Origin: CAYWFP01 sp964457365
GTDB lineage: Bacteria; Planctomycetota; SZUA-567
Direction: 5' to 3'
DNA length: 9,047 bases
Assembly (NCBI GenBank): GCA_964457365.1
Contig: CAYWFP010000126.1
Coordinates: 1 to 9,047, forward strand
Below the pieces are notes generated by a model. That model was not told where the DNA came from. It worked only from the letters and a program-made list of their open reading frames with translations, and did not search any database. A program made the position numbers and the translations under genes. Shown piece by piece: positions 1 to 5,128 of the stretch. Within the stretch, counting starts at the first letter, position 1. The number at the start of each line of letters is the position of its first letter.

Positions 1-57
1 GAAAACGCGGAACTTCGCGCGACCGTGGCGAAGTTGCTTGCGCGGATCGACGAATAG
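1..57 (+). CDS. C-terminal end of an unidentified protein (partial)
   Basis: An open frame enters from the left edge and ends at a TAG at 55-57. Its last 18 residues read ENAELRATVAKLLARIDE, an amphipathic, probably helical tail. The stop codon overlaps the start of the Shine-Dalgarno stretch of the sialidase-like gene, which begins 9 bases later, so the two genes are very likely in one operon and may be translationally coupled. The tail is too short to assign a family. A sugar-metabolism enzyme would fit the neighbour, but that is only a guess. Confidence 0.6.
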   Translation, partial: ENAELRATVAKLLARIDE

Positions 58-66
58 GAGAGGAAG

Positions 67-1149
67 ATGCTGCAATCCTGCGAACACGCGGTCGTCTACC
101 GCGACGACGAATACTTCGCCGCCTGGCCGTTCAACGGCGGCCTCTGGCAGTTCGCCGACGGCGAAGTGGCGGCCGGCTTTGTACGCGGCCGCTGCACCTA
201 CGAAGATGCCTCTACCCACCACCATGAGGTGGACAATGCCCGCGGCGAACATATGGTGATCCGCTCGCGCGACGGCGGAGTGAATTGGGACGCAGACGAC
301 ATGACGCTGGTCTACCGGCGTCCCGACCTGGACGAATCGCTGCGGCAGGCGCCGCCGTGGCTGGAAAGTGAGGCGCCGGCCGATCCGAACGCCGACGGCT
401 TCTGTCTGCTGGCCGGTTTCGGCATCCCGCCGCACGAAGACCAGAAGGCGTCCTTTATCATGCGCTCGCTGGACCGGGGGCGGACCTGGAGCCGGCCGCT
501 ACGCCCGGCGGCATACCGTTACAACTTCCTCTCCATCCGCCCCGGCTACTGCGTACGCGACGACGGCACGATCCTGATCTTCGGTATCGCCAACGACGCG
601 CCGACACCGACCGAAGCCGACGCCTTCCCCGTCGTCTACGCCTCCAAGGACGGCGGCGTGCACTGGCACCTGCTGGGACATATCGAACCGGTGCCGCGTA
701 AGCCGATGTGCATCATGGGCGATCCGCTGATCCTCCCCGACGGCACGATCCTCGCCGCCTTCCGCCGCGAACACGGCCATTGGGCCGCGTATACCCAGAT
801 CTATCGATCCCTGGACGGCGGGCGGACCTGGGCGTTTCTGAGCCGCCCCAACGACTGGGGCGCGCCGGCGAACCTGGTGCGGCTTCCCGACGGGCGCATC
901 GTCTGCGTCTACGGCTATCGCCAGGCGCCCTGCGGTATCCGCGCCTGCTGCAGCGAGGACGGCGGCGCCACCTGGGGGCCGGAGTTCATCTTGCGCGCCG
1001 ATGGCGGCAGCGCCGACCTGGGCTATCCGCGCACGCTGCTGCGCCCCGACGGCTCCTTGCTGACGGTCTATTACTTCAACGACCGGGACGATCCGATCCA
1101 GCACCACGGCGGCGTCCGATACATCGTCGCGACGAGCTGGCGGATCTGA
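67..1149 (+). CDS. sialidase-like BNR-repeat protein, probably cytoplasmic
   Basis: This 360-residue protein of the sialidase/neuraminidase superfamily has a six-bladed beta-propeller fold. Five Asp-box (BNR) motifs of the form S-x-D-x-G-x-x-W are visible: SRDGGVNW (67-74), SLDRGRTW (134-141), SKDGGVHW (193-200), SLDGGRTW (248-255) and SEDGGATW (296-303). Their spacing of roughly 50-65 residues fits successive propeller blades. LPDG/RPDG turns lie between them, and the segment around GYPR (319-322) followed by LRPDGS is typical of the end of this family. No signal peptide or membrane segment is present, so it probably acts in the cytoplasm or periplasm-independently on imported glycans. The ATG is preceded directly by a purine-rich GGAGAGGAAG (57-66). 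Many members of this subgroup are annotated as exo-alpha-sialidase without proof, so the substrate (sialic acid or another acidic or deoxy sugar) is unknown. The family is certain; the activity is not. Confidence 0.88.
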   Translation: MLQSCEHAVVYRDDEYFAAWPFNGGLWQFADGEVAAGFVRGRCTYEDASTHHHEVDNARGEHMVIRSRDGGVNWDADDMTLVYRRPDLDESLRQAPPWLESEAPADPNADGFCLLAGFGIPPHEDQKASFIMRSLDRGRTWSRPLRPAAYRYNFLSIRPGYCVRDDGTILIFGIANDAPTPTEADAFPVVYASKDGGVHWHLLGHIEPVPRKPMCIMGDPLILPDGTILAAFRREHGHWAAYTQIYRSLDGGRTWAFLSRPNDWGAPANLVRLPDGRIVCVYGYRQAPCGIRACCSEDGGATWGPEFILRADGGSADLGYPRTLLRPDGSLLTVYYFNDRDDPIQHHGGVRYIVATSWRI

Positions 1150-1193
1150 CCGTAACGCCGGGTTCGTTGCACCCTTTTTCGGCGAAAGCGATA

Positions 1194-1222
1194 TTGCAGA
1201 GACGCGAAACGTGGCGTATGCT
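1194..1222 (+). promoter_or_regulatory. sigma-70-type promoter candidate for the exported coiled-coil protein
   Basis: TTGCAG (1194-1199) and TATGCT (1217-1222) are separated by exactly 17 bases, each matching the consensus at four of six positions. It lies about 30 bases upstream of the ATG at 1254, in the short gap after the sialidase-like gene. A second, weaker pair (TTGCAC at 1167-1172 and GATATT at 1190-1195) overlaps it. Seen by eye only. Confidence 0.45.
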
Positions 1223-1253
1223 GCGAACGGATCGCAACCAAGAGGAAAGACCG

Positions 1254-1847
1254 ATGCGAAAGTTCATGCCGTCCGTCCTTTGCGGGCTCTTCCTGGCCGG
1301 CGTTGTCTGCGCCGGGGACGAACAGGACGACACCAAGAAGGCGAGCAAGACCGCGGTCGAGGACGCGAAGAAGAAATGGAAAGATGTAGCCGGCGCCATC
1401 CGCGCCTTCGCCGAAGAGCAACGCGGCCGCTTCGAAACCTACGCCGCCGAACGCAAGGCCGAATCGGAAGCGCTTCTGAAGAGCATCCAGGGCAAGGAAC
1501 CCGCGGAGATTCTCAAGCTGCTCGAGACCCACAGCGCGCAGCGCTACCAGACCGCCAAGGCGTTATTCGCCTCGCAGAAAGCCAAGGCCCTGGGCTTCGT
1601 CGACGGACTGGACGCATCCGATCAGCACAAGAGCCGGGTGCGCGGCAATACCGAGAAACGCTACGGCCTGCTAGACGCCTCGATCAAGACGTTGCACCAG
1701 GAGGCCGAAGCGATCCTGGCCGGGCTCAAGGCCGACGAGGAACTGACGCACAAGGACATCAAGGCCAGCGTGGAAAAGTATATCGCCACGCGCACGGCCG
1801 AGGTCGAGGCGCTGCGCCCGAAGATCAACGAAACCTTCGGGAAGTAA
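1254..1847 (+). CDS. small exported coiled-coil protein of unknown function
   Basis: This 197-residue protein is not a recognised family. The start is the ATG at 1254: it is preceded by GAGGAAA (1242-1248) and opens a standard signal peptide with positive residues, a hydrophobic core at about 6-18 and a V-C-A site predicting cleavage after residue 20. The frame is open further upstream, but that part overlaps the sialidase-like gene and is a shadow. A cysteine at 19 resembles a lipobox, but the preceding residues (GVV) fit lipidation poorly. The mature part is rich in Lys, Glu and Ala with almost no Pro or Gly, and looks like long amphipathic helices (about 30-85, 85-125 and 130-195). It is probably a helical bundle or coiled coil in the periplasm or cell envelope. 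It has its own promoter candidate and converges on the membrane-protein gene. A structural or chaperone-like envelope role is possible, but nothing in the sequence proves it. Confidence 0.8.
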   Translation: MRKFMPSVLCGLFLAGVVCAGDEQDDTKKASKTAVEDAKKKWKDVAGAIRAFAEEQRGRFETYAAERKAESEALLKSIQGKEPAEILKLLETHSAQRYQTAKALFASQKAKALGFVDGLDASDQHKSRVRGNTEKRYGLLDASIKTLHQEAEAILAGLKADEELTHKDIKASVEKYIATRTAEVEALRPKINETFGK

Positions 1848-1874
1848 CGTCCCGGCGCGCACGGGATCCCCTTC

Positions 1875-1889
1875 CGGACGGATCGTCCG
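1875..1889. terminator. short hairpin between convergent genes, possible weak terminator
   Basis: CGGACG and CGTCCG form a perfect 6-bp stem with a 3-base loop, in the 47-base gap between the convergent coding ends at 1847 and 1895. No U-tract follows on either strand, so it is not a classical intrinsic terminator. Its position between tail-to-tail genes is the main argument for a role. Confidence 0.25.
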
Positions 1890-1894
1890 CTCTC

Positions 1895-3352
1895 CTATCG
1901 GGGGCAGGTGAAGAAGACGAAGCGGTGATACCAACGCTCTTTCTCCATGCGCGTAAGCGGCAGGTCGTTGGTTTTGCGCAGGACATAAACCGGGGCGGCG
2001 GTATCTACTTCGACATGCCAGTCCGCATTCCGCTCGTGTGGCGCGAGTCGGAAGGTATAGACCCAGTAGCCGTCCGCCCTGCCCTTTCCTGTCGGCGCGC
2101 TGGCCTCGCCCGCCTCGTTGACCAGGCGCATGGCAGCCGGTGGCGATCCGATGCCGAATACATAAAAGAAGAGATGCCTGTCCGCATCGGCAAACCATGC
2201 CGCGGGCAGCGTGCCGTCGGCATTTAGACGCTCCGCGAAAGCGGGAGTTCCGGGAATCGCCTTCACGACACTCGCCAACTCGACGTAGACCGTGGAACCG
2301 GGCTGGTCTTCGACGTGAATATAGGGATTATCGTACCAGGTGAAGAAGGGAACGAAGCCTTTCTCGTCGGTCTCGAGAACCCGCGCGTGATTCTCTCCGA
2401 CATACTCCGCAAGTACCGCGCGCATGGTCGTGCGGGGGTTCCAGCGACGTTCGGGATCGGTAGCGAATTCGAGGGCCGGCGCTTGCCGAGCGGCCTGGAT
2501 CAAGCGTGACCAGCCGCGGCAGTTGACGGCGTTGACCCGCATGGCGAAGCCGTGGGCACGCAGGCCCTGCACGATGCCGGCGGCCGGCAGCAGGATCGCG
2601 GTCAGGCACAGCAGGAGAAAACCCGTCCGCAGAGACGGACCGGTTCGGCCAAGCCACCGTCGCCAGTGACCAACGGGGTCGTACCCGCCGCCTGAGAGCA
2701 TCGCCACGAGAATGTAAGCGTAGATCATATACGTGGTTGAGCGGGTATAGCTGGCCATGTGCAGGACGATGTTGAGGAAGAAGAGCGCGACGAAACAGAG
2801 CAGCAGTCCCCCGAAAACGCCGATGAGCATGTCCCGCCGCAGAAGCACGGCCAATCCCAGAAGCAGCAGCAAGCCCGTCCGGCTCAGCCAGACCGGCACG
2901 ACAGCGTCGTGACCAAGAGCCAGATAAGCGATGTCGGCCGCGGCGACAACCGCGACGATCGCCAGAGCGGGATAGGCGAGCTTGCCGGCGAGGAGATTAT
3001 TCGCAACGGCGAAGAGCGGCAGGATCGCCAGGGCCGGCAGAACCGCGCCGGTGCCGACGAAGATCCAGCCGGCGTACATCAAGGTCTGCGCCGTCACACC
3101 GTAGGGATTGATGTTGACGAACCGCCCGGCAAGGTTGAAGCTCTCCCACTGCCAGGCGACGAAGGCCGCGCCGAGGACGGCGAAGCCGATGCCCAGAAGC
3201 AGAAGGCGGTGGCGCCGGAGGGATCCGAGCGCGCACCAGGCGCGCAGACCGATCCAGAACACTGCGACGAGCATCACCAGTTGAAATCGGGGAGACGCCT
3301 GCAATCCAAGCAAGACGACGACGACGAGGCCGAGAACATGCCGCGCGCGCAT
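1895..3352 (-). CDS. polytopic membrane protein with a C-terminal soluble domain, unknown function
   Basis: This 485-residue protein is not a recognised family. About nine hydrophobic segments lie in the first 265 residues (roughly 5-19, 23-40, 48-67, 90-117, 126-147, 157-172, 175-198, 205-222 and 243-264). A soluble domain of about 220 residues follows, rich in aromatic residues, with HFxxDxD-like surroundings absent and no obvious catalytic motif. The layout, many helices then a soluble tail, resembles GT-C glycosyltransferases and lipid-linked oligosaccharide enzymes. However, the acidic first-loop motif expected in those is not seen, so I do not assign that function. The start is uncertain. 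The ATG at 3352 puts a membrane helix right at the N-terminus but has no clear Shine-Dalgarno. The frame stays open to an ATG at 3547, adding 65 Arg/Ser/Cys-rich residues that do not look like a real domain. Its nearest neighbour on this strand is about 395 bases away, so it is probably transcribed alone. Confidence 0.75.
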   Translation of the reverse strand: MRARHVLGLVVVVLLGLQASPRFQLVMLVAVFWIGLRAWCALGSLRRHRLLLLGIGFAVLGAAFVAWQWESFNLAGRFVNINPYGVTAQTLMYAGWIFVGTGAVLPALAILPLFAVANNLLAGKLAYPALAIVAVVAAADIAYLALGHDAVVPVWLSRTGLLLLLGLAVLLRRDMLIGVFGGLLLCFVALFFLNIVLHMASYTRSTTYMIYAYILVAMLSGGGYDPVGHWRRWLGRTGPSLRTGFLLLCLTAILLPAAGIVQGLRAHGFAMRVNAVNCRGWSRLIQAARQAPALEFATDPERRWNPRTTMRAVLAEYVGENHARVLETDEKGFVPFFTWYDNPYIHVEDQPGSTVYVELASVVKAIPGTPAFAERLNADGTLPAAWFADADRHLFFYVFGIGSPPAAMRLVNEAGEASAPTGKGRADGYWVYTFRLAPHERNADWHVEVDTAAPVYVLRKTNDLPLTRMEKERWYHRFVFFTCPR

Positions 3353-3747
3353 CGAATCGGCAGGAACGAAGTAAAAAATACCAGCGCGCGGCCGCGACGC
3401 GAGAAAGTCGCCGGCAGACAAGGAGCGAGTGAACGGCGATGCGAGACATCGGCTACAGCGATAGACGCAGGATGCCGGCGACAGGACGCGCCCTTCGGGC
3501 TCGGGGCGACGGCCCCCTCCGCTTCGTTGCCACTTCGCACCAACCATGCGGGTTGCCTTGGCGCTGCGTCTCTCCGCCCGCTCCTGATTGAAGCATACGA
3601 CATAGCGCGCGTGTTAGCAGATAGTTTGAAAACGGTCAGATTTGCGGCAAGAGTTGAGTGTGTCGATATCGGGATCGGATCCCAGCACCGCGAAAAAAGG
3701 GGCATTACGGAGAAATCGGCTGGGGAATGGATCTGCTCGGGCAGAAC
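3353..3747. other. intergenic region without a supported gene
   Basis: About 395 bases lie between the start of the membrane-protein gene and the end of the metallophosphoesterase gene. Open frames crossing it read as Arg/Ser/Pro-rich strings and are not convincing. It holds a perfect 13-base inverted repeat, GGGATC-G-GATCCC (3671-3683), and a small hairpin TCTGC-TCGG-GCAGA (3732-3745) just past the metallophosphoesterase stop. The hairpin has no U-tract. The promoter of the membrane-protein gene should lie here on the minus strand, but I cannot point to a good pair of hexamers. Confidence 0.5.
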
Positions 3748-4470
3748 CTACTTGCCCAAACTCAGGCGCAGAGCCAGCGCCTCGGGCAAGCCGGCCTCCA
3801 CGATCTTGCGTGCGGCCGTGCCAATGTCGTATTCCACGCGGTGGAGCTTGATTTTGTGTTTCTCACTGTCGTAAACGGCGAAGCAGGCGCGCGGATCCTC
3901 GTCGCGCGGCTGGCCGACCGAGCCGATGTTGATAATGGTCTTGACGCCGGCTTCGAGGGGGATGGTGCTTTCGAGGGTATAGGTCATCGGATCGGTGTTG
4001 AAGAATCCCAGCGGTTGGTGGCTATGGCCGAGAAAGAGGATCATCGTCTCCATGGCATGAAAGTTGAATTCCGCGTCCTTCAGCGTCTGGACGTAGTTGA
4101 AGAGTTCAGGATGATGCAGGCTGCCGTGGACCATGCTGAACTCGGCGGTGCGGCGCACGAACGGCAATTCGTTCAACCAGCGCTTCGTCTCGTCGGAGAG
4201 GTGGTTCTGCGTCCAGATCGCCGCGTCGCGGGCATACTGGTTGAAGTAACTGATGTCAAGCCGGCCGATAGCGGCGTGATCGTGATTGCCCGCGACAGTG
4301 CCGGCAGAGACGTCGCGGACGATGCTGGCGCATTCTTCCGGATCGGCGCCATAGCCGACGATGTCGCCGAGGCAGTAGATCTCGTTCACCTCAAGACCGC
4401 GGGTCTTCTCCATCACCGCTTGGAGCGCCTCAAGGTTGCCGTGGATATCGCCGAATAGTGCGTAGCGCAA
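3748..4470 (-). CDS. calcineurin-like metallophosphoesterase (ApaH/PP2A-like family)
   Basis: This 240-residue metal-dependent phosphoesterase shows all the superfamily motifs in order: GDIHGN (7-12), GDIVGYGADP (35-44), GNHD (61-64), VHGS (114-117) and GHSH (148-151). These supply the Asp, His and Asn ligands of a two-metal centre. NIGSVGQPRD (181-190) is typical of the small bacterial branch often labelled ApaH or serine/threonine phosphatase-like. The protein is cytoplasmic, with no signal peptide. I chose the TTG at 4470 because it lies 5 bases after GAGGAG and gives the usual N-terminus MRYALFGDIHGN. The upstream GTG codons at 4488 and 4476 have no ribosome-binding site, and the second lies inside it. 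The gene follows the acylphosphatase gene by 46 bases and is probably its operon partner. The fold and metal site are certain. The substrate (phosphodiester, nucleotide or phosphoprotein) cannot be read from the sequence. Confidence 0.93.
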   Translation of the reverse strand: MRYALFGDIHGNLEALQAVMEKTRGLEVNEIYCLGDIVGYGADPEECASIVRDVSAGTVAGNHDHAAIGRLDISYFNQYARDAAIWTQNHLSDETKRWLNELPFVRRTAEFSMVHGSLHHPELFNYVQTLKDAEFNFHAMETMILFLGHSHQPLGFFNTDPMTYTLESTIPLEAGVKTIINIGSVGQPRDEDPRACFAVYDSEKHKIKLHRVEYDIGTAARKIVEAGLPEALALRLSLGK

Positions 4471-4475
4471 TGCCA

Positions 4476-4481
4476 CTCCTC
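4476..4481 (-). promoter_or_regulatory. ribosome-binding site that fixes a TTG start
   Basis: On the minus strand GAGGAG lies 5 bases before the TTG at 4470. It is the only Shine-Dalgarno sequence near any of the possible starts of the metallophosphoesterase gene, and so supports the shorter, TTG-initiated protein. Confidence 0.7.
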
Positions 4482-4516
4482 GATCCACATCCGGATCGCT
4501 TCGTCCGCGCGGCGCT

Positions 4517-4804
4517 TCAATGGCGGATAACGAAGCCGGAAAGACCTTCCGGTGGGGCCTCCTGGGTCGATTCGTTGCGTATGTGGCCGCTCATCGCCGC
4601 GCGCAGATCTCCCAGATACGCGTCGACCTCGCCCGGCTCCCCCTCGGCCACCAATTCCACCGCGCCGTCGGCGCAGTTGCGCACCCAGCCGTCGACCGTA
4701 TAATTTCCGGCCAGTCGTCGTGCTGTCCAACGAAAGCCCACTCCCTGAACCTGGCCTTCGAAGCGCACGCGCATCTGCACGGCCACGACACGTTCTCCAT
4801 GCAT
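4517..4804 (-). CDS. acyP: acylphosphatase
   Basis: This small enzyme (up to 95 residues) hydrolyses the carboxyl-phosphate bond of acylphosphates such as acetyl phosphate or 1,3-bisphosphoglycerate. The family signature GQVQGVGFR (17-25) carries the catalytic arginine R25. The second motif, GWVRNCADGAVE (39-50), carries the catalytic asparagine N43. Length and motif spacing are typical of the ferredoxin-like acylphosphatase fold. The start is not settled. The ATG at 4804 gives the longest form but has no Shine-Dalgarno. A GTG at 4786 lies 8 bases after GGAG (4795-4798) and gives 89 residues, close to the usual length. An ATG at 4774 gives 85 residues. The choice does not affect the catalytic core. 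It is the first gene of a probable two-gene unit with the metallophosphoesterase and has a promoter candidate just upstream. Cytoplasmic. Confidence 0.95.
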   Translation of the reverse strand: MHGERVVAVQMRVRFEGQVQGVGFRWTARRLAGNYTVDGWVRNCADGAVELVAEGEPGEVDAYLGDLRAAMSGHIRNESTQEAPPEGLSGFVIRH

Positions 4805-4830
4805 GCCAATCGTTTACGATACAACTGGTC

Positions 4831-4859
4831 ATTCTAGCGACGGTTCTGCACCGGCGCAA
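4831..4859 (-). promoter_or_regulatory. promoter candidate for the acylphosphatase-phosphoesterase pair
   Basis: Read on the minus strand, TTGCGC (4859-4854) is followed after 17 bases by TAGAAT (4836-4831). The -10 box matches the consensus at five of six positions and the -35 box at three. Transcription would start near 4824, leaving a leader of about 20 bases before the ATG at 4804, or about 38 before the GTG at 4786. Confidence 0.45.
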
Positions 4860-5128
4860 GCGCAAAACCTGAAGGCGACAAAGAGACCGCTTGCGCGTTT
4901 CCGGCGGATTCACTCGCTTTTTCCGTCCGCTCGGCACCTCCCCGCGCAGCGAGCCACATCAGGGGTGACTGGTTTCGCTCAATAAAACGACGACAAGACC
5001 AACGACGATGGTGACGGCAGCGTTTGCCGATCAGCACGACTGGCGACTTGACGACAGCCGGGGAAACACGGTATTCTAATCTCTGTTCCCGCGCCGCTTT
5101 CGGTGCACAATGAATCCGGAATCCCTTT
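4860..5128. other. divergent intergenic region
   Basis: This stretch separates the leftward acylphosphatase gene from the rightward 700-residue protein gene. Together with the promoter just before it, it leaves over 300 bases without a gene. Short open frames on both strands have no Shine-Dalgarno and no recognisable protein character. Apart from the promoter candidate at 5048-5077, I see no repeat, terminator or RNA gene in it. Confidence 0.5.
5048..5077 (+). promoter_or_regulatory. promoter candidate for the anchored multidomain protein
   Basis: TTGACG (5048-5053, five of six consensus bases) and TATTCT (5072-5077, four of six) are spaced by 18 bases. They lie about 50 bases upstream of the ATG at 5129, in the divergent gap, which is the expected place. 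Confidence 0.45.

Noticed and set aside
1211..2227. A 338-codon plus-strand frame overlapping the exported coiled-coil protein
   Set aside because: It is an out-of-frame Arg-rich reading of that gene. The signal peptide and ribosome-binding site support the frame starting at 1254 instead.
2759..3874. A 371-codon plus-strand frame rich in Gln, Glu and Arg
   Set aside because: It lies opposite the membrane protein; hydrophobic Leu/Val codons on the minus strand read as Gln/Glu/Asp on the other strand. It also runs into the end of the metallophosphoesterase gene.
3658..4458. A 266-codon plus-strand frame opposite the metallophosphoesterase
   Set aside because: The minus strand carries all metallophosphoesterase motifs in the correct order, so this is a shadow.
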